DNA of 34,704 nt, from positions 1 through 34,704 of the forward strand of contig JAWXBP010000332.1 in NCBI GenBank assembly GCA_034440135.1. Reading direction: 5' to 3'. The notes below the pieces were generated by a model, which worked only from the letters and a program-made list of their open reading frames with translations, was not told the origin of the DNA and ran no database searches. Shown here piece after piece: positions 27,972 to 34,704 of the stretch; within the stretch, counting starts at the first letter, position 1, and the number at the start of each line of letters is the position of its first letter. The position numbers and the translations under genes were made by a program. The DNA is from Planctomycetia bacterium (lineage in GTDB: Bacteria; Planctomycetota; Planctomycetia; Pirellulales; JALHLM01).

Positions 27972-28484
27972 TGGCCGTGTCCCACATTTGGCGGGTTAGC
28001 TGCTCCCTCTTCCTAGATATCATAGCAGCCCTAATCCCCCATAAAGAGTAGTTGCCGTGGATTTTTTGCACTTTCTGGCGATTGTTTGACCACCTTCCCG
28101 GGGGATACCTCCTGACTGACAAGGGGGCACGGTCAAGTTGGGCGACTGGCGCGCCGATGATCCGGTTGTGACGGTTTTTCTGTGTTGCAGTGCGCCTGGC
28201 CATTCCCTTGGCCATCGCACGGCGGCGACCGTCCAAGAGGACGCTTGGTCGGCCAAAGCGAATGTGCAGGGGCCGCGGCGATCGAGCGACCTCCCGGGGG
28301 GAGATCTGGACGCGCGCGCGAAGCGGGTGCCGGCCGCCAAGCCGACACACAGAGCGGCCGCTTGCGCGACGTTCATCATCCCCTGCCGCCGGCAGCCGAC
28401 GTCCCGGTTACTTCCCATGAGCCGCGCTTCCAAGGTTTGGAACTCCGCGACACGGTTCGCTATGCTAGCCGGGTCGTGCAAATG
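27972..28484. other. Gene-poor stretch upstream of the histidine kinase
   Basis: These 513 bp separate the divergent kinase and enolase-superfamily genes, together with the repeat at 28485-28684. Open frames cross it on both strands, but none has family-like sequence, a convincing start or steady composition. TTGACC (28086-28091) and GGTCAA (28131-28136) form a short inverted pair. I see no tRNA, no clear small RNA and no mobile element. Confidence 0.5.
28437..28466 (+). promoter_or_regulatory. Possible sigma-70-type promoter upstream of the enolase-superfamily gene
   Basis: TTGGAA (28437-28442) and TATGCT (28461-28466) are spaced by 18 bases, each a four-of-six match to consensus. It lies about 270 bases before the ATG at 28735, with the type F inverted repeat in between, so the link to that gene is weak. 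Confidence 0.22.
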
Positions 28485-28684
28485 TTCACCACTGAGACCA
28501 CGGAACGGGGAATGTCCGTTTGAACCGCAGAGGCACGGAGACGCAGAAGGTTGAGTGATGGGTGCCGTCTTAGGAACACTGAAAATTGGAAAGACTCCAA
28601 CTCCCCCTCTCCCCCCTCCGCGACTCAGCGCCTCCGCGGTTAAAAAGACTTTCCCCTCCGTGTTCACCGTGCCTCCGTGGTAAA
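28485..28684. repeat. Long imperfect inverted repeat (type F)
   Basis: The left arm (about 28485-28550) contains ACCGCAGAGGCACGGAGACG. The right arm (about 28617-28684) contains its near complement, with CGCCTCCGCGGTTAAAAAG and CCGTGCCTCCGTGGTAAA. A centre of about 65 bp separates them. It resembles type E (9636-9897) in wording and layout, both made of short phrases around CACGGA. It ends about 50 bp before the next gene's ATG. Confidence 0.75.
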
Positions 28685-28734
28685 TAACCCGAATGACGTC
28701 GCCCGAATGCTTCCCACTTGCCCGCCGAGGCCTC

Positions 28735-29853
28735 ATGCGTATTGTTGAAATCGTTTGCCAGATTCTTCGCGTCAAGAATGTCGAGGCCAAGACCGCCAGC
28801 AGTCAGGACGCCGTGCTGGTCCGCGTGCGCACCGACGACGGGCTCGAAGGCATCGGCGAAGCCGACGCCTCGCCCGAGGTGGTCAAGGCCATCATCGACG
28901 CCCCGTTCAGCCACAACATCGCCAGCGGGCTGCGGCACGTCCTCCTCGGCGAAAACGCCCTGGAGCACGAACGCGTCTGGCAAAAGATGTACCGTGCCAC
29001 GATGTACTACGGCCGCACCTCAGTCGCCATCGCCGCAATGAGCGCCATCGACATGGCGCTTTGGGACTTGAAAGGCAAGAAGTCCGGGCAGCCGATTCAC
29101 CGCCTGCTCGGCGGCCAGCATCACGCGCGGATCAAAGCCTACGCGTCGATTCTCTTCGGCAAGAACGGCCGCGAAACCGCCGAAATCGGCAAGCGCTGGC
29201 GCGATTATGGCTACCAGGCCATAAAATTCGGCTGGGAGCCGATGGGGCAATCCGAACAGTTGGATATCGACCTCGTCCGCGGCGCCCGCGAAGGCGTTGG
29301 CGACGGCACGGTGCTGATCGACGCCGGACTGGTGTTCGACACGCGCACCGCACTGCAGCGCGCGAAGGCCTTCGCCGATTTCGGCATCGGCTGGCTCGAA
29401 GAGCCATTGCAACCTTCGAACTACGACGGCTACGCCTGGCTGCGCGATCGTTCGCCGGTCCCCATCGCCGCCGGCGAAGCCGAATGCGGCCGGGACGGCT
29501 TTCGGCAATTGATCGACCGCAACGCCCTCGACGTCTACCAGGTCGATCTCTCCCGCTGCGGCTTCACCGACGCCAGTTACATCCGCCAACGCGTCGAGGA
29601 AATCGGCGCTCGCCTGTGTAACCATTGCTACACGAGCCCCATCACCGGCGCGGCCAGCCTGCACTGGCTCAGCACCTGCAAAGACGCCTTTCTCTACGAA
29701 GACTGCGTGGAAGACTCGCCGTTGCGCCACAACCTGACCCACGAAAAAATCCAAGCCATCGACGGCTGGATCACGGTCCCAGACGGCCCCGGCCTCGGCG
29801 TGACACTGGACGAAGATTTCGTAAAGGAATACCTGGTGGCGGAATCGCGTTGA
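28735..29853 (+). CDS. Mandelate racemase/muconate lactonizing enzyme family protein
   Basis: A 372-residue enolase-superfamily enzyme, which removes a proton next to a carboxylate with help from a bound magnesium ion. The likely metal ligands are Asp196 (LIDAG), Glu222 (WLEEPL) and Glu248 (AAGEAE). A Lys164 in AIKFGW and an Asp271-His297 pair (QVDLS; CNHCYT) are candidate acid/base residues. The usual KxK pair seems reduced to one lysine, with Phe at the next position, which points toward sugar-acid dehydratase-like subgroups rather than classical racemases; this is inference. The ATG at 28735 was chosen because GAGG lies about 8 bases upstream and the family N-terminus (MRIVEIVCQ) starts there. 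The substrate is not known. Confidence 0.9.
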   Translation: MRIVEIVCQILRVKNVEAKTASSQDAVLVRVRTDDGLEGIGEADASPEVVKAIIDAPFSHNIASGLRHVLLGENALEHERVWQKMYRATMYYGRTSVAIAAMSAIDMALWDLKGKKSGQPIHRLLGGQHHARIKAYASILFGKNGRETAEIGKRWRDYGYQAIKFGWEPMGQSEQLDIDLVRGAREGVGDGTVLIDAGLVFDTRTALQRAKAFADFGIGWLEEPLQPSNYDGYAWLRDRSPVPIAAGEAECGRDGFRQLIDRNALDVYQVDLSRCGFTDASYIRQRVEEIGARLCNHCYTSPITGAASLHWLSTCKDAFLYEDCVEDSPLRHNLTHEKIQAIDGWITVPDGPGLGVTLDEDFVKEYLVAESR

Positions 29854-29878
29854 CGTCGCGACATCCCTGCCAATGTGT

Positions 29879-30022
29879 GGGTGCCTGGGGCTGAGGCATG
29901 CCAAGTAGTCCGATTGGCGCGAAACGGCTGGGGCATCGCAGCGCGTCCAATCTTGATTTAACGAAGCCCCAGCGGGTTCGACCATTGCAAGGCAGCTCTA
30001 AGTGCCCCTGCCCCAGGCACCC
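29879..30022. repeat. Nested double inverted repeat (type H) between convergent genes
   Basis: Outer perfect 13-bp arms GGGTGCCTGGGGC (29879-29891) and its complement (30010-30022) enclose an inner imperfect pair (about 29920-29934 and 29965-29979) built on GCTGGGGC/GCCCCAGC. The two-level layout matches type G at 14205-14413, and both lie between convergently transcribed genes. Confidence 0.75.
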
Positions 30023-30045
30023 GTCCCCTTTGGCAAAAAGTAGTC

Positions 30046-31395
30046 CTACACCAACTCCACCAACGGCCCGCGTTCCACCAGATACTGCGGCCGGCCGGTC
30101 GGGTCAACGATCGTGGTCGTCGTCGGGTCGATGCCGAGGTTGTGGTAGAGCGTTGCCAGGATTTCCTGGACGTGCACTGGGCGGACCTTGGCGTATTCGC
30201 CGAGGCGGTTCGTTTCGCCGATCGCCTGGCCGGTCCTCATGCCGCCGCCGGCCATCAGCGCGCAGCTGACTTGCGACCAGTGATCGCGCCCCGCCTGGGC
30301 GTTGATCCGCGGCGTGCGGCCGAATTCGCCCCAGGCGATCACCGTCACGTCGTCCAACATGCCGTGAACTTCGAGGTCCTCGATCAGTGCGCTCAGCCCT
30401 TGATCGAGCTTGCCGCCGTGATCGCGGACGAGATCAAAGTTCGCGCCGTGACTGTCCCAGCGGCCGTAGCTCAGCGTCACGCAACGGACGCCGGCCTGCA
30501 CCAACCGCCGCGCGATGAGTAGGTGATCGTTCCGCGTCGGCGCGCCGTCGTATTGATAGTTGTACGGCTTGCCGTCGCCGTAACGCTCAACGATCTTCGG
30601 GTCTTCCTTCGCGAGATCGAGGGCGTCGACCAACTTGCTCGACGAGAGCACGTCCAAAGCGCGTTGCCCGAAGGCATCCATCCCGGCCATTTGCCCCGTG
30701 GCATCGGCGTCACGTCGCAAGCGATCAAAGCCAGCCAGCAGCGAGCGCCGGTCTTTCAACCGTTCGAGCGGAATCTCGCCCAGCCGCATGTTGGCCATGC
30801 CCGGTCCGTCCGGCTTGAATGGGCCGTAGCCGGAATTGAGAAAACCGGCCGTACCAGGATCGCTCCATTCCACGTGGCTAGTTCTCTCGGCGAGACCCAC
30901 GAACGGAGGCACCGAGAGATCGACCGGCCCTTGTAATCGCGAAACCGCGGCGCCGATCGACGGGTGTCCGCCCAGCACGCGCAGCTCGTTGAAGCGCCAA
31001 CCGGTGTTGCACTGATACGCGTCGTGGCGATCTTCCGTGCCGACCACGGAGCGAATCACCGCGCACTTGTCCATCATCTGGGCCAAGCGCGGGAAGACCT
31101 CGCAAATTTCGATGCCCGGCACGTTCGTGGCGATCGGCTTGAATTCGCCGCGAATTTCCGACGGGGCGTCGGTCTTGATTTCCCACATGTCCTGGTGCGG
31201 CGGACCGCCCCCGAGGAACACGTTGATCACGGCCTTGTGGGACGAAGGCGATTTTCCCGCCGCGGTTTCCGCCCGCAGGATGTCCGGCAACGTGAGCATG
31301 CTGGCGCCAAAGCCGAGCGCGCCGATCCGCATGAATTCACGTCGCGAAACGCCATCGCAAAAACGGTGGCGGCGGTTGCCGAACAGCGTGAGCAT
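30046..31395 (-). CDS. DUF1501 family protein with twin-arginine signal
   Basis: A 449-residue member of DUF1501, a family abundant in planctomycetes and related to alkaline-phosphatase/sulfatase-fold enzymes, with no settled function. The N-terminus has a twin-arginine motif (SRREFMRIGALGFGASML, about residues 17-34), so export is likely. Family features include FLGGGPPHQDMWEIK, SYGRWDSHGANFDLVRDHGGKLD and VIAWGEFGRTPRINAQAGRDHWSQ. The ATG at 31395 has a very strong ribosome site, AGGAGGAG, 7 bases upstream. In many planctomycetes DUF1501 genes sit beside DUF1549/DUF1553 cytochrome-like genes; none is adjacent here. Confidence 0.93.
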   Translation of the reverse strand: MLTLFGNRRHRFCDGVSRREFMRIGALGFGASMLTLPDILRAETAAGKSPSSHKAVINVFLGGGPPHQDMWEIKTDAPSEIRGEFKPIATNVPGIEICEVFPRLAQMMDKCAVIRSVVGTEDRHDAYQCNTGWRFNELRVLGGHPSIGAAVSRLQGPVDLSVPPFVGLAERTSHVEWSDPGTAGFLNSGYGPFKPDGPGMANMRLGEIPLERLKDRRSLLAGFDRLRRDADATGQMAGMDAFGQRALDVLSSSKLVDALDLAKEDPKIVERYGDGKPYNYQYDGAPTRNDHLLIARRLVQAGVRCVTLSYGRWDSHGANFDLVRDHGGKLDQGLSALIEDLEVHGMLDDVTVIAWGEFGRTPRINAQAGRDHWSQVSCALMAGGGMRTGQAIGETNRLGEYAKVRPVHVQEILATLYHNLGIDPTTTTIVDPTGRPQYLVERGPLVELV

Positions 31396-31555
31396 CGGTT
31401 TCTCCTCCTAAGGCGGGACAAACGGACGGGGAGGATCCGCGCGGCGCGAACGCCACGAGCTGACATCAACCCTGTTTTATGCGTTTCCAGGGGGGATGTC
31501 AAGTTTCGATGTGGACGTTCGGCGTGGAACGGCGAAAGACGCGTCGTTCGAAGAA

Positions 31556-31621
31556 AAGCCCAAGGAAGGCCCCCAAAAACCGTTCCATCGGCAACGGTTA
31601 AGGGAGGCCTTCCCTGGGCTT
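31556..31621. repeat. Palindromic repeat type A, copy 3
   Basis: Arms AAGCCCAAGGAAGGCC (31556-31571, one change from the other copies) and GGCCTTCCCTGGGCTT (31606-31621) enclose a 34-bp loop sharing AACGGTTA with copy 2. It sits between dsbD and the DUF1501 gene, both on the minus strand. The rest of the 251-bp gap shows no gene. Confidence 0.9.
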
Positions 31622-31646
31622 AACCAGCTTGTCGTAGCTATCGGAG

Positions 31647-34286
31647 TTACTGCGGCAGCGCCGCGGTCCGCTGTTCCGCCGGAGTCAGCCGGTTCAACTC
31701 CTCCAACACCTGCGATTGCGTGCAGCCGCCCACGAACACCTTGGCCGGCGTGGTCTGCCCGGGGGCGTAAATCGCCACGACGGGGATTTGCTCGGTGCCT
31801 GCATATTTATTGAGCCATTCGCTGGGCTCCGGCGGGAAGTCCGACATATCCGCTTGCAACGGCACCACGCCCAATTCTTTGAGCTTCTCCCGCACGGCCG
31901 TGGTATTAAGGACGAACTTCTCCATCGCCTTACAGGTCTGGCACCAATCGGCGGTGAAGTCGATCATCACCGGGCGGCCCTGCGAAGTCAGTTCCGCCAG
32001 CGTCTTTTCCGTATACGGGTTCCAAGGAATCGCCGCGCTGGCGTCTTCCACGAGACGAATCTCCAAGGCGCCGCCGCCTTGAGCAATCTTCAATCGAAAA
32101 TCCTCCTCCTCGCGCTCCTGCATCAGTTCTTTGATGCCCACGAACGAAACGATCTCCGGCGTCCACTTCGCCCAGCCGACGAAGGCCACGATGAAGATCG
32201 CGGCGGAGAACGCCGCGGCCTGCGCCCAGGTTTTCAGTTTTTCACCGAGCGTCGCTGTGTATGGCACGCGGCCGATCCACCAGCACGCGGCCCACAGACC
32301 AAACAGCAATGTCACAGTCGGAATGACCAGCGGCGGGCTCAACAACGTGAGCATATAGGCCACGGTGCCCACGAGCACGAAGCCCATCATGTGCTTAAAC
32401 GTGTCCATCCAAGCGCCCGGCTTCGGCAGAAATCGCAACAGCGACGGAAACGCGCCGATCAGCAGATAAGGGCTGGCCATGCCCACGCCCATGCTGAGAA
32501 ACACTCCGAACACATGCAGCGTCGGTTTACCGGTCGTCCAAGCGAGCGCCGTTCCCAAGCCTGGCCCGCTGCAAGGCGTGGCCAGAATCGTCGTCAACAC
32601 GCCCTTGATGAAGGTGCCCGACCAACCTTCCTTGCGCGCCAGGGCACTAGCGGTACTGCCGCCGACGAAGCCCGGGATCGGAATTTCCCACACGCCGAGA
32701 AAACTCAAGGCCATGACGAAGATCACGGCCGTCATCACGATGTTAAAGCTGGCGTAGCTGAACTGTTGGCCCCAACCAAAGCCAGCCAGACTCGCTAGAC
32801 CCGCTAAGAGCGCAAACACCGAGATGATTCCCAGCGAGTACACCGCGTTCAACGCAAACACATGTCCGCGATCTTTGCCTGCTTGCTCGACAAAAGCCAG
32901 CACCTTGAGCCCGATGACCGGCAACACGCACGGCATCAAATTCAACAGCAACCCGCCGAGGAACCCGAAACCAATCGCCGACCAGAATGGCAGGTTCGCC
33001 GATTCACTCTGAGTTACTGCGGGCGCGCCGCTTTCGCTCGGCTCTTGCCGTGATGCCGGGGCAGGCGGTGCAGCTTCAACTTCGCTATCACCGTCCGCCA
33101 GCTTGGCGACTTCGGTGTACGAACGGCCCTTGGTGAACCGCAATGGGGCAGCCTCTTTACCCGTCGCGGCGGCGACTTCAAACATGCCGTTGAATTGCGC
33201 CGCCAACGGGAAATCGCAGACGCCGTTCTCGCCGCCAAGGCAAGCTTGATAACCCACCATGCCGGTCAAACTCAATTTGCCATGCGGCGCGTCGGCCGGC
33301 ACGGTGAGCTGAAACGTCCAGGCGATCGGTTCTTCGTAGAATTTCTCCGGCGAGGCGCTCGTCTCGCTCGCTTTTTCAACCGGTTCGGCGCTCGCGCCCG
33401 GGCCGGCAATCGCCCATTCCGGATGATCGGTCAACAACACCAACGTCGGTTTGCTCGACTGCGGCGTCCGTGGATCCTTCGCCGCGTAGGCGTAAAGGTG
33501 ATAGCTCTCCACCGGCACGGCGGTGATTTGGACGTTCACCACCTCACCAGGGGCCGCGACCGACGGTTCAATCTGCCCTCGCCAAACGACATGGCTTCCC
33601 GAAGCACGATAATCGTCCGGCGTCTCTTCTAGTTGCGGCGGCAACGCATCAACCGTTGGCGCTTGCGTGGCCGGGGAGCGCAGCGGCTTGGGCTCCGGCG
33701 CTTCCGCAGGAGCACCGCTCACCGGGATCATGTCGCCCAATCGCGCCTCGAACGCATAGTCCTTCGGCGGCAGGCAACTGCCCGCGTCGCACAACTGCGC
33801 GCGGACCGACCCTTTGACGACGACATTCTTCAAATCCACGTCGGGCGTGAAGGAAATCGGCGCAAACCACACGACCTTGTCGTGGTGCTCCTCGACATTG
33901 ATGCCGCCGAACAGCGGCTCGGCACGGGATTCCGCAGGCGGGTCCACCGCAAATTCGCCCGCAATCTTGTATTCGCCCGATTCCTCCAGCTTAATCGCCG
34001 TGCGAATCGGCCCCCCCTTGGGCTGCGTAACAGAGTACGTATGCCAGCCCGGCTGCAACTCTGCGATGACAAACAATGTCGCCGGCTGGCCGTTCGCTCC
34101 GGGAGCGAATTGAGCGCTCACCGTCAGCTTTTCGCCGGGCGCGCTGCGGCCGCCATCGAGCAGGGCGTTCAACTCATTGATCTGCGCCGCTGCCGGAGCA
34201 ACCAGCGAGAGCAAAGCGAGCAACGCCAACCACGACGCATGAACAGAACGCTGACGACCAAAAAAACAAACGGGCATGGTGGGCAT
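31647..34286 (-). CDS. dsbD: Thiol:disulfide interchange protein DsbD
   Basis: DsbD carries reducing power from cytoplasmic thioredoxin across the membrane to periplasmic proteins. From ATG 34286 it is 879 residues. After the signal peptide come two similar beta-rich N-terminal regions, each with a cysteine pair: Cys166/Cys171 (LCDAGSCLPP) and Cys349/Cys357 (ACLGGENGVC). The eight-segment membrane domain carries the conserved Cys453 (LMPCVLPVIG) and Cys572 (ATPCSGPG). The C-terminal thioredoxin domain has DWCQTC (Cys782, Cys785). E. coli DsbD is about 565 residues with a single N-terminal domain, so duplication explains much of the extra length. The start could also be GTG 34319 or ATG 34277; GGAG lies just before 34286. 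Confidence 0.93.
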   Translation of the reverse strand: MPTMPVCFFGRQRSVHASWLALLALLSLVAPAAAQINELNALLDGGRSAPGEKLTVSAQFAPGANGQPATLFVIAELQPGWHTYSVTQPKGGPIRTAIKLEESGEYKIAGEFAVDPPAESRAEPLFGGINVEEHHDKVVWFAPISFTPDVDLKNVVVKGSVRAQLCDAGSCLPPKDYAFEARLGDMIPVSGAPAEAPEPKPLRSPATQAPTVDALPPQLEETPDDYRASGSHVVWRGQIEPSVAAPGEVVNVQITAVPVESYHLYAYAAKDPRTPQSSKPTLVLLTDHPEWAIAGPGASAEPVEKASETSASPEKFYEEPIAWTFQLTVPADAPHGKLSLTGMVGYQACLGGENGVCDFPLAAQFNGMFEVAAATGKEAAPLRFTKGRSYTEVAKLADGDSEVEAAPPAPASRQEPSESGAPAVTQSESANLPFWSAIGFGFLGGLLLNLMPCVLPVIGLKVLAFVEQAGKDRGHVFALNAVYSLGIISVFALLAGLASLAGFGWGQQFSYASFNIVMTAVIFVMALSFLGVWEIPIPGFVGGSTASALARKEGWSGTFIKGVLTTILATPCSGPGLGTALAWTTGKPTLHVFGVFLSMGVGMASPYLLIGAFPSLLRFLPKPGAWMDTFKHMMGFVLVGTVAYMLTLLSPPLVIPTVTLLFGLWAACWWIGRVPYTATLGEKLKTWAQAAAFSAAIFIVAFVGWAKWTPEIVSFVGIKELMQEREEEDFRLKIAQGGGALEIRLVEDASAAIPWNPYTEKTLAELTSQGRPVMIDFTADWCQTCKAMEKFVLNTTAVREKLKELGVVPLQADMSDFPPEPSEWLNKYAGTEQIPVVAIYAPGQTTPAKVFVGGCTQSQVLEELNRLTPAEQRTAALPQ

Positions 34287-34369
34287 CCACTCCGCTGTAA
34301 ACTGTTGCGGTGAATTCACTTATTGTACGAGAGTCGTTCCAAACGGGTCAACCGAGGCCTGGATTCAGA

Positions 34370-34472
34370 CTGTGGGAGGCGTCTCCGACGCCGATGGAGT
34401 GGACGTCGATCACCCGTTCGCGATGGACGGCAAACAAGTCTCTCCCATCGGCGTCGGAGACGCCTCCCACAG
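34370..34472. repeat. Inverted repeat type C, copy 2
   Basis: Perfect 28-bp arms at 34370-34397 (starting CTGTGGGAGGCGTCTCCGAC) and 34445-34472 enclose a 47-bp loop. The arms match those of copy 1 (23428-23533) while the loops differ. It occupies most of the gap between dsbD and the gene at the right edge. Confidence 0.9.
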
Positions 34473-34526
34473 ACTACGCACGCTTCGATGCCATGGAGGA
34501 ACGACTGTCACACATTTGACCGAGGA

Positions 34527-34704
34527 TCACGCTAATTCCGTTAAACGCTCCAGCCGCGGCAAGAGTTCATCGAAACGCCCCTCCACCGCTCCCCGGTTGT
34601 CAAAGGTACGTCGATCGACGTACAGCCAGCGGAGCCAATTCACCAGTGACAACACAATGCCGCTGCGATCGAAGGCCTTGATGAGCCGGCCTTCGTCCTC
34701 AGCA
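34527..34704 (-). CDS. C-terminal end of an unrecognised protein, 5' part outside the window
   Basis: The minus-strand frame is open from the right edge to a TGA at 34527, giving about 58 residues: AEDEGRLIKAFDRSGIVLSL, then VNWLRWLYVDRRTFDNRGAV and EGRFDELLPRLERLTELA. Composition and third-base G+C look like those of real genes, and the end is a plausible amphipathic helix. I do not recognise the family. It would be transcribed toward dsbD, with repeat type C copy 2 in between. Confidence 0.6.
   Translation of the reverse strand, partial: AEDEGRLIKAFDRSGIVLSLVNWLRWLYVDRRTFDNRGAVEGRFDELLPRLERLTELA

Noticed and set aside
28019-28047. A TATGAT minus-10-like box upstream of the histidine kinase
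   Set aside because: The matching minus-35 position has only about two of six consensus bases, too weak to report as a feature.
28100-28170. Minus-strand translation PVAQLDRAP, the wording often produced by translating tRNA genes
   Set aside because: The DNA does not fold as a tRNA: only about two of five anticodon-stem pairs form and no TTCRA T-loop is present. A decayed tRNA remnant cannot be excluded but is not supported.
28020-28790. A 256-codon minus-strand open frame between the kinase and the enolase-superfamily gene
   Set aside because: It crosses the type F repeat, lacks family-like segments and has erratic composition.

Overview
The window looks like chromosomal DNA of a planctomycete, probably from the Pirellulales or a related group. 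The reasons are high G+C, a DUF1501 protein, a very large secreted protein with a LEPR-XLL-like N-terminus plus dockerin-type repeats, a secreted isoaspartate methyltransferase, and gaps filled with long palindromic repeats. This placement is inference; no rRNA, tRNA, CRISPR array, insertion sequence or phage gene was found.

Left part (1-9555, all minus strand): a nitrogen-sensing cluster, transcribed amtB > glnB/glnK > glnD. glnD runs off the left edge. Upstream lie a 1252-residue secreted CotH/lamin-tail/dockerin protein and gltX. Middle (9987-16788): a Tat-signal protein of unknown function broken by a frameshift, a small TPR gene bracketed by inverted copies of a palindromic repeat, a gamma-glutamyltransferase, an alpha/beta-hydrolase on the opposite strand, and a secreted isoaspartate methyltransferase with an extra C-terminal beta-rich domain.

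Centre (16940-20425): the most unusual gene, one 1161-codon ORF joining TssB-like and TssC-like (type VI secretion sheath) regions, a roughly 350-residue Asp/Ser-rich linker carrying eight short helical motifs, and a TssA (ImpA) region. No other type VI gene is in the window. Right part: asnS, trxB, a CstA-family transporter, a NarL-type response regulator and its PAS-containing histidine kinase, an enolase-superfamily enzyme, a DUF1501 protein, DsbD, and the C-terminal end of an unrecognised gene at the right edge.

Most gaps larger than about 100 bp between genes hold an inverted repeat. At least eight sequence types occur, and four recur two or three times. One type shows compensatory base changes between copies, so pairing ability appears to be conserved. 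Functional links between neighbours are clear only for amtB-glnB-glnD and for the kinase-regulator pair; the rest looks like ordinary mixed gene content.
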